Assembly (NCBI GenBank): GCA_013398275.1
Contig: VZSE01006129.1
Span: forward strand, 62,001-126,000
Reading direction: 5' to 3'
Length of the DNA stretch: 64,000 bases
Source: Promerops cafer
Lineage: Eukaryota; Chordata; Aves; Passeriformes; Nectariniidae
This document shows, piece after piece, positions 34,460 to 45,434 of this stretch. The notes below the pieces were generated by a model that was not told the origin of the DNA, did not search any database, and worked only from the letters and a program-made list of their open reading frames with translations. The translations under genes were made by a program, and so were the position numbers. Each line of letters begins with the position of its first letter. Positions within the stretch are counted from its first letter, which is position 1.

Positions 34460-37400
34460 CTGTGACACGGGGGAGGAATCACATTATAATCATTCCAGAT
34501 AACTCTTAACTCCATCATTTATTTTAGAGTTGCTGTCTATTTAGGTATTTGAAAATGTTCACTTCATCAGGACATTAGATTCTTTCAATTACATATTTGT
34601 TGAGCACTCTCAAAAGCCATTCTTTCTAACATTCTCTCTTTGCATTGTTTGCTCATTTATATCGTTTACTGAGTTTTCCTGAGGAAAAGTATTGCCACGT
34701 GTTGCTGAATGAAAACTTTGTCTGACACGTGGGAATTCTCTCTTTGTCATTCCTTTGCCTTACAAAACAGCACAGAGTGCCTGGATCACACATGTGGCTC
34801 CACAGCTGCTGGAACCTGCTCACCAGGTGACTCCAGCTGCTGACTCCTCCTGTAATTTTGTTATATATATTTTGGGCTCTGCTCCAGGAGCAGAAAACCT
34901 GGTGATTGCCAGTGATGAGCATTTTCAGTAACTGTGAGGAAGGCTGAAATCTCAATTCTATCATATTAAGAAATACTGCAGAAGAAAACTCAGGAGTCAG
35001 CTCCTCCTTCAGATTTTTTTAACAAATATTTATTTAAAAATAACGAATTCCTAAAGCAAAGCATGTATTATTTATTTTAATGTCATTAATGTAACATAAC
35101 AAAGAGCTTTGAAATTACCTTATTTTATTATTGTTCAGTCTTAGAAAACGTAGTTTTCTCATTTCATCAATCCCAAAGGGTACAGCTCTCAACTCATTGT
35201 GATCCAAAAAGAGCTCCCTCAGGGAGTGGTAAGCTCCAAAAAACGACACAGGGTCAATGCCATCGTCGGTGAGTTTGTTAAAGGACAGGTAGAGGTACTC
35301 CAGCCCGGGCCTCATGTGGCCAAACACATAGCCTGGAATTCTTTCAATCTGATTTCCTATAAGTACCAGATGGAGTAAAGATTTTGGCAGGTAGGAGGGA
35401 ACATGATACAACTTATTATAAGAGAGATCGATTGACTCCAAGTTCCTGCATTAAAGGAGAGAAGAAAAAAAGGCTGAAACCCCTCTGAGCTCCTGCCCTG
35501 GCTGTGCTGTGTTCTGTACAAGGCTCTGCTTCATGGCATTACCAGGGAATGAAACTTCCAAGGGAAATTGGTTTCTGTTAATGGGGCAGAATGCATTTTA
35601 TGGAACATAGTCATGCATAATTACTCTGGGAATAGAAATAATTAAGTCATGAATTACCAATCAAGCACAATGATTTTGTTGATGGGAAGAGATCACCAGT
35701 AATCAGGATGGGGGGGTGGGGGGTGCTAAACAGGGGAATCCCAAGGGACTAATTTGGGATTGCTGCAATAATGAGTTACACTGAAGAACTGGAGTAACTT
35801 TGGGATTTCAGTCGTTATCCCATTAACAGGGAGTTTTAAGCTTTGTTCTGAAGCCCATTTGAAGTGGAATTGTGTGAATGAATCAGTCCCATGTGCTTCA
35901 CTTCCAGGGATGAGAGATGCTGTCAGTAGTAACAGCGTGGTTGTTTTCAGCTTAAGGAATTTACAAACTCAGGAATCAAGGGACAGGGCTGCAGCTGCCA
36001 GTGATGGTCAGGTACCCTGCTCAGCTTGGCAAATTATTTAGCAGGAAAATCAAAAGCACTATCATCTTTTACTACTTACATTCTCATTGCTCACTCTGCT
36101 TATATTCTGCTCTTAGGCAGTGCAGCTGCATGGTCTTCCCTTCATCTTAGTTACTTTTATAATTTGTAATCCAATGGGAAATAAGGCTAGGATAGTATTA
36201 AATTATTTTTAAATTACCTATGAGATAATTATGTATCAATACTAAATTACCATATAATTGTATATAGTATTCTTTATAATTAATGTTCATTTCTGAATGG
36301 GTGGTCAGAAAAAATATTGACTTTTATATTCATATGGTACAGATTTGAGGTAAAAGATCTTTCTATTTGACAGCTGACTGAGTATCTTCTAGATTATACA
36401 ATTAGGCAAAGGAAATTTAGAAAAATAAGCAGAGGAAAACAAAGCATAATTACAACTCTAAGTTAAAAGTAATGAAGTGCAAATATTTATCTGATTGTCT
36501 GACTCACTAAAAACAGAGAAAAATAAAATAAATATATTTTAAATGTCTGGTACTTACTCTTGGTTTATCCAAGCCAAAGGTGCTATCCTGTGCTCTTCTA
36601 ATTTGTTATGCTTTAGCCCAATGATGTTGATGTTTCTGGTATGGTTAAAGCAGATTTCTGACACTTCTTCAATTTGATTATGTTCAAGGTATAACTCCTG
36701 GAAATGCATTTGGGAAGAAAATTTGTGAGATCAGAATAGGCTGACTTTTCCCATTGCAAATTCCAAATGGAGCAATTACCTGTCCCCTGTATTACCTGAT
36801 CTATCTGTTAATTCTGAACCAGAGTCAGTCTGTAGCTGGAGTGGGACCTTCAGAAACACAATTTTTCAAAGCAATTGTTTTGTTTTCTCATTTGTGAGAA
36901 TACATACTGCTTTGAAAGGGCAAAGAGAAGCAATTGCATCTTTTTGGGTGCTTGTTGGGGGGTTGTTGTTGTTAGTATTTATTTTGGTTGTTTTGGTTTT
37001 CTTTACCTCAAGAGTGGCAGGAAGACCTTGTGGGATAATTCTAAATTTATTTCTTCCCAGTCGTAAATAAGAAAGACTTTTCAAAGGATAGAAGGCCAAA
37101 GGACTGACATTTGCTTCACTAAGTTTATTTCCTTCTAATTCCAGAGTGACCAAGTTCTTTAAATCTAAGGAGAAAAAGTTTAATTTTAGTTAATTAATGC
37201 CATCTTATATCTTGTTAAAATACACATTCATAATTTAACAGTCTTAAACATTACCCAGATCAGTTCACAGCAATGAAAAATAAAAATGAACTGATTTTAT
37301 TATCTCATAATCATGGAATTGTTTATAAGTTTGTAGAGCTTTAGAGATTGACCACAGCTTTATTTACATTTTCCTCTCCCAGTCCAAATGGAAAGGGCAG

Positions 37401-40400
37401 CAGCTGATCCAGTTTAGATGGGACCCTTTTGGCAGGAGAGGAAAGGAAGCAAAAAAGTCCATCAAATTGTGACATGGATGGTACCCTTTCTGTTTTCTTT
37501 CTCTTTTTCTATCAGCCTGTGTTTAAACTGGCTTAAAATGGTCATGGTTGACTCCAGTTATATTCTCCCTTATTTTTCATGGACATCAAATTCTGTTCAC
37601 TTCCATGCAATTTAAAAATAACTAATATGGTTTCATCACACATAAAGCCATCAGGTTAAAGGTGGGCATAGTAGGTGTCTTCAACATGCTTCAAATTCAC
37701 CTCCATTTGGTGACCTTATATATAAACTGCTTTGGGAAAGGAGCAGTTGCATAAGGGAAAATACAATTTTAAAATACTTTGTCATGCAAATCTTTCAGCT
37801 GTTACTGCCTTTTGAAAACATGGCACTTTAAAGTTAGCAATTATTTTTCTATGTCAAACCAGGCGCATTTGGTTCAACGTTCAGCTTTTTAAATATATTT
37901 TTGGCTTTTCATATGATTGATATTCGTTTTTTAAATACCTTTTAAGCCGTCTTCATCAATGGCATGAAGTTGGTTGTCATTTATTTTTATTTCTTCCAAA
38001 GTTGATGGCAATTCAGAGGGAATAAGTACCAGCATATTTCCATCCAAATACAAACGTTTCAGCTTTTTCAGGATCTTGTCACAGGGATGAAGAAGAGCAT
38101 TTAGATTATCAAGGTGCAAAATATGCAGTTAAACATACCGCTGAGATTTTCTTAAACACACACTTTGTAAAGTTTTTTCAGCAGCAGTGCAGTAGTGTCC
38201 AGTGTTTGGAATTAAAAAGTATTCTTTTTCTCCTCTCAGTCTAATTAATAGGTTACTTTAACTGGCACTTCTGTTAATATTANCCTAATTAATAGGTTAC
38301 TTTCTGCTTAATATTAACAGAAGTGCCAGTTACTGTCACATGTAACTGGAAAAGTTTCCCCACAGCCCTGCTGCAGTTCCCCAGGATCATTGTTTGCATT
38401 CCTGCTGCTCTCTGTGAATCCTGGAAGTATTGCCTCACTACACTGTGCAGTATTTAGGACTTCAAAGTACATGCATTTAGAAATTATGTGTTTATCCTCT
38501 TGATTTGTGAGCAAACTGATGATTTTCTGTAGCTCAGCAAATTTACTCAGGCAGAAGGACAGCAACTTTCAGTAACTGAGGATTTTTATGCTTAAGCCAG
38601 CTTAAAAAATTGGTATGAAAAATTATCATATTTTAATTCCTGATTATGGTGAGAGATTTCTCAAAGTAGCTATTGAATTATACTATGCTTACTTATACAA
38701 GGTGCAAAGTGGTTTAGATCCATAAACTGAAAAGCAAAAAACATTCTTTTAAGCAGCAATTATTGAGAGGGTAGCAGAAGAGATAGGCTTTCTTACTTTG
38801 AATGCTTTGGGACCTATGCCAGGAGAGGTAATGTTATTTTTACTCAGATCAATCCATTCCAAATTAGGTATCCCATTGAATGCTTCATCTGAGATAGCAG
38901 TGATGCTATTTCCTGGGACAAAAGGCAAGAAAAAGTTTGAGTTATGAAATACAGTCTGCACCTGAGGTGTGTAATATTGCATCTAGAAAATATATCACAA
39001 AAACAGCATTATGGACAGTAATTTTGTGTAGATATATTCATCTTAGTATTTAAACTCTGGCATGCAAATCTAATGTTTTTCATTTCTTGTTTTAAAGGCT
39101 TAGCTGTAAAATTAGTTCTAGAACTTTTCTGTGTTGAGGAATGACAAAGCATTAACAGTGCTGTTGACTGCATTTGAGGGTGGATGATGTTACAAAAGTC
39201 ATGCAAAGTAGACCCATTAATTACCTGAAAGGTCTAAACTTGTTAGGTCTGGATCTGAGATGGGAGGTATTTGTGTAAGTTTGGCATTAATGCAGCTTAC
39301 TGTGGTGTCCGAGGTGGAACATCCAGATGGCAAAGGAGGAGCTTCTATGGGTGGGACAGGAATTGGGAAATGGGATGGAATTCTGAAAGCACCATCATCT
39401 TCATCTTCATCACTTGCATACAGTACATCCCCTGCAGCTCCTGTTCTGGGGACAGGCAGCCTCTCTCTGTGACGCCCTCTGTGCCTCTGGCGATTCTTTT
39501 TGCCTTTCCTTTTTCTTTTCTTTTCCCCTCTTTTGTGACCCTCCTTGTCTCTAATCTCTATCACTTCTGTTGGAAGCAGCTCATCCTTTTCCATTTGAGT
39601 TCGTGCTGATGGCAGAACACTGGTGCTGTCGAGGTCCTTGGGGTCTGGGGAATCACCAGACAACTCAATGATGTCATCCACTGAAATTACACTGGAGTCC
39701 AACGAGGAGGCTAATGAGGGAAAAAGAACCAAAACAACACAAAAGAGTCTGATGAAACTAAAATATTAGTAAGCACTGTTTCCCACATAGAGTAAAAAAT
39801 TATGACTATAGAATATTATTCCTCTTAGAATATGATTCGAAGAATAAAAATGTGGTCTTAAACTGCTGCTTGAGAAAAGAGACACTTGACTGAGAAATGA
39901 TTGAGGCAACCATACCAAACAGTTTGTGCACAGCTACAACTCCTGACAACACCAGACAAAAAGCTGGAAAAATTAATATAGCCTTCATTATCTTCCTTTT
40001 TGACTTATTATTAATTATGGTTTTTGTGTTGATGGAGGTGTCTAAAGAGGAAAAATAATGTGTCTGGGAGTGGGAGGTAATTTGGAAAAAATTCACAAAC
40101 GTCAAGACTTGTTCTCCTCCAAAAGGGACTGTCAGGGGAGGAGTTGGCTGCAGGTGGGGATCTCACCAGGGAAATGCATTAACTCCATTACCAAAATGCA
40201 GTTTTTACTTCCATAATAGGACAGTTCTAATAAAAGGAGCTTAAATGTCAGTCAACATGACTTTTACAGTTCTACAATGAATTCCTATGAGGTCTCGTCT
40301 CAGAGTGTCACGTGCATATATACACGAGGATAAATATTTCTTACAGTAGGAGGAGATTGAGTTCAGTACTTTGCAGATATAAAATATTGGGAGTGTGGAA

Positions 40401-43400
40401 AGGAAGGAAATTACATCTCATATTTATCTCCTCCACTGCTTTTCTTTTTAAAGGTACCAATTTTATATAAATTATTGTGAAATACCAAGTCTGTAGTTCT
40501 GGGGCTTCTCTTGTGAATTGACTTTCTTCTCTTGATTTACATCAAATTGCTGCATGTTTTTGCACTCCTAACAAAGATTTACCACTCTGTATGTCTAATA
40601 CATCAATAACAGCCAGTAGTTATTGATTGATCCTTTGTAAAAGGAAGTAGGATAGAAAATGTAAGTAGATGTTATTTCTTCATACATTTACAAAGTTCTG
40701 TAAAGGTAGGGGGGAAGCAGAAAGGGGAACTAAAGAAATAGAATTATCTTTACTATCGTGTATTTAGCATCATTTTTTCTTCAAATGTTGTATCAAACTC
40801 ATCTAACACTACTCAGAGAAACCAAGGTCAGCTTGAGTAGAAACTCTGAAGAGCTGCTTTTACCATGGAATTCAGGATAATGTGTACCTTGTAACTCTTG
40901 GGATCATTAAATGCAGTGTTTATGTAAGGTTTTAAACGAGGCAGTTTCAAAGCAGTAAATCTGTGGTGTCCCCTACCAGTCTCAGAACACACTGGGCAGC
41001 ATTCTCCTGCAGGAATGATGGTCTGGGGACACTTCAGAGGGTGACACATGGTTGTGTCACAGATCACCTCTCCCTTGGAGCAGAGACAGGTGACGCAGGG
41101 CTTGGGAGACCACACGGCTTGGTCGAACATGATCATCCCATTAGCTGTGCACTGCCCCTTCTTCCCTGGGAACAGAAAATGGGAAATTGCAGTTAAACAG
41201 CTTAAAGTAAACCAACATGCTCATTTAAAACTTTGGAAAGAAGCACTGCTATTTTGTTCTCATTTTGAAAATATGTAAAATACACCCTATTCAAAGGATC
41301 TTATTATTCCTTACTTTTCATAGCTGTATTCTCTTCAGCTTATTAGTAATCCCCAGTTATGCAAAACTTGAGTATTTTTTCCTAGACCTTCTTCTATTCG
41401 TCTGTTGTGCACTACAGATCTTTTCTAATATCTTGCACATTAAATGAGAAAATTGTATTAAGGCCCTGCAGAACTGGGAGAGTAACAATATTCAGTTTAT
41501 AGTGACAGTTCATAGGTTTGGTGGACGTAAAGAACATTCTGGGATGACTGATGAGATGGCCAAAAGCTCCACTTCCCTGTAACTTGCTTTATCTGGAAAA
41601 AAAAAACTAACTAACAAAAAAAAAAAAAAACCAACTCTCTGCTAGAAAAGCAGCAAATTTGAACAGCTTGTGCTGTGAAATTCTCTCTGAAATTTCTGGA
41701 CATGTATCTACAAAAGATTGAGATCTCCCCAGGGTACCAGTTGAAATTTTCAGAAAGAAATGTAATTTTGTAAGCTCTAGTCAGACATTCAGTAGGCAAG
41801 TGATCTGGAGAGCACAGAGACTTGGGAAGGAAACTAATCCCAGTCTCCCTTTCCTTCCAGTGGTGGAGTTTACCTCAGCAGAACGTTCCCTGGGCAGTTC
41901 TCACCCAGACTCCAGGATAAACACTGCACTTCTAGCACGATGCTTTTTTATTTTTGGTCTTTTGAGAGAAGGAAAACCAAGGCTGAGATTCTTCATCCCA
42001 TGCAAATATTCCTGGTTTTGTGTGTACCTCTATATCTTGTTGAGAAGCTGAACTCCCTCACACCTTCCTTTTCCTCTAAGCAACCTAAGAAGGCATTGCT
42101 GAAGTATTGTTTTGAGATGAAAACCCATTTCCAAGTTAACTTTGTACTTCCTTGTATATAAAGAAAAAGAAATTTCCTCTTTTCCTATTTAGTTTGAGTT
42201 CCTTCTTCAGATGAAAATTAATATGGTAGAAAAACCTTATCTCACCTGAATCTGCATGCCAAGAGACTTTCACTTGTGGTGCACAAATTGTCTTTGGAGG
42301 GGTTCTTTGCAGGGTTTGTTTTCCCACACTCTGCCCTGCTCCGTGCCTGGGTGTTTAGTTTTAATAAGAGTATTCAGGACAGCCTCTAAATAACCTTCTA
42401 AGACTATCGTAAATATTTGGTTTGAAATGTCTCTGGGATTAATGTTTGTCTCAAAATGAGGCATTTTGCAAAGTCTTTCAAGGTAGTCCTACTTCATAAC
42501 AAAGGTTCTTCCTTTGTCCTTCTGCTTAAAGACCACTAGATATCAATCTGTTTTCTACAGTAAAAATCAATTATCAGAATCATCCAGTTTGGATGATCCT
42601 CTATATTCCATATATTTTTAAAAATGCTTTGATTTAAATTGCTCTTAGTACGGAAAAGGCAAGAAATTAAAGTTTTGAGTAGTTGCATCTTGTTTTTTCA
42701 AAGGTCTGGGACATCTCTGCGTCATTTCAGCTGCATAAAGTTGTGCCCTAAGCAACTCCAACCATGTCAGCTGGAGGAGGAGAGGAATTAGGGCCAAGTG
42801 CTAGTTGGCTTTAAGTCCCCTTTCATTCCACCCAGGTATCTGCAATCCAGCTGGTTGATGGATCCTGACTTTGGGGTTTATGTGCTTGCCAGTACACCAC
42901 AATACTTCTTTTAAATAACCTCCAAAAGAAACACAAAAAGAATTCTGCACTTTCTCATGTTAAACAATAAAACATCAGCTGTTCAGAGGAGCATAATCTG
43001 GCCTGAGAAGGAAATTCTTCTGTACTTCCTAAAATCCTTTTTTTTGTTTTAGCTACTAGAGTGTATCAGAAGTCAGTGCAAATCTTGTCTGAATAAGCAT
43101 AAAGATATGAGTTATCAGGCTTGGCCTCTGCAGGCTTCTTTAACAAATGATCCTTTTTTTCCCTGCGTGCATGAGAGTTGCATAAAAGGCAGGAGCAGTG
43201 TGTGCTCAAAGCCAAAGGTTTTACCCTTTGGGTGCATTGCAGAACTGCTGTCTGGCACTGCTGGGGTTCCCAGAACCCCTGTGAGACACAAAAAGGCTGT
43301 GCTGAGATGCTCCTCCAGTCTCCTGACCACTGAGTCACTTCAGCTTGGTGGTGTGAGCAGGGAGAAGTGGGGGGTGAGAGAGATCAGAAATGGTGCAGCA

Positions 43401-45434
43401 GTGAACATCCTACTCTGCTCTACCTAATGGACAACTGCAAATTCTCTCATGTTGTGGCCAACTGTTTGATTTAATTTAAATGTTCACGTGATTCTAAACT
43501 GGAGGAATTAGATATGTCTGGTTACTGTTAAACCTCCATTTAGCTGTTAATTTTCATCCTGCACATATCTGTAAATTCGGGGTTTTTTTGGTTTTTTTTT
43601 AGTCTACTAGGAGCAAAACAAGTAGCTAAGAGAATGGAAATTAATGTTTGGATTGCATTTTCTTCTATTCTGAAGCATGATTAATAATAGTGTTCTATTA
43701 TTTAATAGGCTCTGTTTTTTCCAAATCTGACATTAACTTGAAAAAATTTTGAACTTTAAAAGCTAGACTAAAAAATACCTTGTGGTTCCAGTCTTTGGCA
43801 GATGAGCACAAGACTTTTAACCTTTGGAAATATGGTGTAAATTCAGCACGGCGTTCCAAAAAAAATGAGTTCAGTGGTTTTAGCTCAGCTTTTGGATGCA
43901 AGTTGAGATAGAAAGAAACAAGCAGGGCAGGGAGGGGGAAGAGCTGTGCATTATTTCAGCATGACTGATGGTCCTGACAGAAACTCTGGAATATATTACA
44001 TGAAGTGTATGCTACTTACGTGGTATTTTCCCCTGTTTAGTTTTAAAAATATTTTTAAATTAAATGTTTGACATTAGTAATGTGTATAATATTGTAATAC
44101 ACACTAAAAATGCCATGGTCCAGAGTTTTGGTAGTTTTCCTAGTCAAAGCCCTTACTGTCAAATATTTGATTTGAAATGGTTCAGCCTTTTTGAAGTAAG
44201 GAGTCACAACAAACAGTAATTGTGGAGAAAATGTGGCTGATTTATGTTTGGCCATTTGAGACCTCTTAACCCACTGAACACATCTATTGTGTGACACACT
44301 GAAAGGCTTAAATTCTTGCTTATAAAAATAGATTATTATCATTTTTATAAAGAATATGGTAATCAGGGTGTTCTCTTTTTCCCATAAAATTCATTAAACT
44401 GCATATGAAGATTTTACTTACTATGTGATCTCTTGAGGAGGAATGGAAATATCTGTATCCATAAAATAGCTATTACTACAGCAACATGAAAACCTCTGGA
44501 TCACCAAAAAGGCAAGTTTTATATAAATCATACTACTGAACTTCTATGAAATAAATCTGGGTTTTCAATATAGATGGAGCCTAAGAGTGGTCTTGTGTTG
44601 AATTAGTAGATTTTTTCTCTTTTGACTCAGTTTTCTGTCACAAGGGTCTTGTTTATAGTGTAACTTCCATGTTGCCGCTACTACCAGGCGTTATTAAGTT
44701 ATTTACAAAATCAAGAATTATTCCTGAAAGCTTGCATGTATAGTTTGCTTTTCAAAAATGCAACCCGTAAAGTAAAAATAAAAACTTGAATCTCTTTTAA
44801 TTAACACTGCTGTTAGTGGTGTTGAGGCCTCAGTGAAATGTTAATTCACTTAGGAGATACATTGAGCAATAAATTCTTCAAAATGGCCTTCAAACTTGCT
44901 ACACATTGGAAGTTATGAAAATACCCCAACAAATTTCTTGTTAATTAAGATGTAAAAATAATGCGGAGAACTTGCAAGAAGTATTGCTGTTACCTGGCAA
45001 AGCAGAGTTCAATCAAAAAGCCTCATAATGCCAATCACAAAATTACTGCAGAAGGCTGCAGGTATGTGTGAAGTGGAGCCAGAATAAAGCTTTAGTGAGT
45101 TGGTATGTCTGAAATGAAAAGTCAGCCCCCCAAGGAGCAGAGGCGCTCTGCTCTCACCTGGTAGGATGCTGTAGGTGCTCTCGTGTTCCCCCAGCCCCAC
45201 GAGGGAGTGGAGCTCGCCCATCACGCTGTCCTCGATGGTGATGAGGGGGATCCTGGGCCCCCAGGGCTCTGTCCCGGGTGCCCTCGGGCTCCTGGGCCCT
45301 GCCCAGGGGCTCCTCCCCAGCCCCCGCTGGTGCATCCTCCTCCTCTGCCTCCTGCCAGCACCGCCCGCCGCTGGGCAAAAGTCGGTGCACAGCGAGACAA
45401 GCAGCACGTAGCACACCAGTGATGGTGCCTGCAT
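34255..45434 (-). CDS. ECM2: extracellular matrix protein 2, coding span of nine exons
   Basis: Secreted matrix protein of the leucine-rich repeat family, with a von Willebrand type C module. Joining 45158-45434, 40977-41165, 39225-39710, 38797-38912, 37939-38074, 37007-37164, 36558-36697, 35119-35445 and 34255-34459 (minus strand) gives 677 codons plus TAA; human ECM2 is about 699. Seen in order: signal peptide (about 1-23), an Arg/Pro-rich N-terminal segment, a VWC module with ten cysteines (C98-C152), a charged low-complexity linker (156-284), a two-cysteine cap (C286, C295), about a dozen leucine-rich repeats, and a C-terminal cap with C618 and C662. Sequons are N344-I-T and N472-H-T. It is co-oriented with ASPN downstream, as in the mammalian cluster. 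Oddities: a basic rather than acid-dominated linker, no RGD anywhere, an enlarged acidic/His insert near the C-terminus, and an extra cysteine, C667. Confidence 0.97.
35119..35445 (-). CDS. ECM2: ECM2 coding exon 8 (residues 501-609)
   Basis: The largest LRR exon. It contains NLESIDLSYNKLYHVPSYLP, KSLLHLVLIGNQIERIPGYV, LEYLYLSFNKLTDDGIDP, and FLDHNELRAVPFGI up to LRLNNNKI. It is very highly conserved with mammalian ECM2. The acceptor is TTTAATGCAG|GAACTTG and the donor AAAATAAG|GTAATT. Confidence 0.97.
36558..36697 (-). CDS. ECM2: ECM2 coding exon 7 (residues 455-500)
   Basis: Reads ELYLEHNQIEEVSEICFNHT, then RNINIIGLKHNKLEEHRI, then APLAWINQ. N472-H-T is a sequon. The acceptor is GCATTTCCAG|GAGTTA and the donor CCAAGA|GTAAGT. 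Two bases remain for Glu501. It is only 140 bases long and was found by phase and homology. Confidence 0.95.
37007..37164 (-). CDS. ECM2: ECM2 coding exon 6 (residues 402-454)
   Basis: Reads DLKNLVTLELEGNKLSEANV, then SPLAFYPLKSLSYLRLGRNK, then FRIIPQGLPATLE. The block is nearly identical to mammalian ECM2. The acceptor is TTTCTCCTTAG|ATTTAAAG and the donor CTTGAG|GTAAAG, phase 0. Confidence 0.96.
37939..38074 (-). CDS. ECM2: ECM2 coding exon 5 (residues 357-401)
   Basis: Reads ILKKLKRLYLDGNMLVLIPS, ELPSTLEEIKINDN, QLHAIDEDGLK. The acceptor is CCTGTGACAAG|ATCCTG, preceded by a good pyrimidine tract. The donor AAAAG|GTATTT is weak after the GT but in phase. The neighbouring intron (38075-38796) contains the foldback and the N. 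Confidence 0.94.
38241..38332. repeat. perfect 24-base foldback overlapping a 19-base direct repeat, around an N
   Basis: The segment at 38259-38282 (core CTGGCACTTCTGTTAATATT) is the exact reverse complement of 38309-38332. A 19-base direct repeat, CTAATTAATAGGTTACTTT, occurs at 38241-38259 and 38285-38303. The single N of the window is at 38283, between them. The whole lies in ECM2 intron 38075-38796. Confidence 0.95.
38797..38912 (-). CDS. ECM2: ECM2 coding exon 4 (residues 318-356)
   Basis: Reads GNSITAISDEAFNGIPNLEW, then IDLSKNNITSPGIGPKAFK, a leucine-rich repeat and a half with a possible N-glycan at N344. The acceptor is TTTGTCCCAG|GAAATAG, completing Gly318. The donor is TTCAAA|GTAAGA, phase 0. 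Confidence 0.95.
39225..39710 (-). CDS. ECM2: ECM2 coding exon 3 (residues 156-317): charged linker and LRR N-cap
   Basis: A 486-base exon. It encodes an acidic/Ser region (SVDDIIELSGDSPDPKDLD), a basic cluster around residues 214-239 (EKKRKRKGKKNRQRHR), a short acidic run (SDEDEDDG, 255-262), a proline-rich hinge (FPIPVPPIEAPPLP), and the LRR cap GCSTSDTTVSCINAKLTQIP. It joins the VWC exon directly in phase (G|CC gives Ala156). The acceptor is CCCTCATTAG|CCTCC and the donor CTTTCAG|GTAATT. As I remember it, the mammalian linker is dominated by Glu/Asp and contains an RGD; this one has neither. Confidence 0.94.
40977..41165 (-). CDS. ECM2: ECM2 coding exon 2 (residues 93-155): von Willebrand type C module
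   Basis: Contains KKGQC, WSPKPCVTCLC, GEVICDTTMCHPLKC and GECCPVC. The ten cysteines (98, 116, 119, 121, 128, 133, 138, 148, 149, 152) fit a complete VWC domain with its CxxCxC core and CCPxC end. Such modules commonly bind BMP/TGF-beta family ligands; whether ECM2 does is not shown here. The acceptor is GTTCCCAG|GGAAGA and the donor GAGACTG|GTAGGG. Confidence 0.96.
41597..41630. repeat. A-rich tract with two poly(A) runs
   Basis: A10, then CTAACTAAC, then A15, in the 4 kb first intron of ECM2. On the gene strand this is a T-rich tract. No retrocopy body was recognised next to it. Confidence 0.85.
45158..45434 (-). CDS. ECM2: ECM2 first coding exon (residues 1-92): signal peptide and basic N-terminus
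   Basis: The ATG at 45432-45434 opens a hydrophobic leader (SLVCYVLLVSLC). An Arg-rich segment follows (GRRQRRRMHQRG), then a conserved stretch, IEDSVMGELHSL, ending STYSILPG. The donor is CTACCAG|GTGAGA, leaving one base of Gly93. The exon is distinctly GC- and CpG-rich. A strong pyrimidine tract ending CACTCCAG puts a likely acceptor at 45459, giving 24 bases of 5' UTR (45435-45458), so an untranslated exon should lie further upstream. Confidence 0.94.

Larger units (their letters stand above)
34460..45157 (-). other. ECM2: ECM2 introns
   Basis: Eight introns of 659, 1112, 309, 774, 722, 312, 1266 and 3992 bases, from low to high coordinates. The 722-base intron holds the foldback with the N. 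No CR1 was recognised inside ECM2. The longest intron (41166-45157) separates the signal peptide exon from the VWC exon; I see no further in-phase exon in it. Confidence 0.85.

Noticed and set aside
38314..38565. Open frame next to the foldback in an ECM2 intron
   Set aside because: Phase already joins the exons on either side directly, and no ECM2 leucine-rich motif is present in it.
40034..40105. Possible extra ECM2 exon between the VWC and linker exons
   Set aside because: The two exons join directly in phase (G|CC). No segment in 39711-40976 has both a convincing acceptor and donor with a matching phase and family resemblance.
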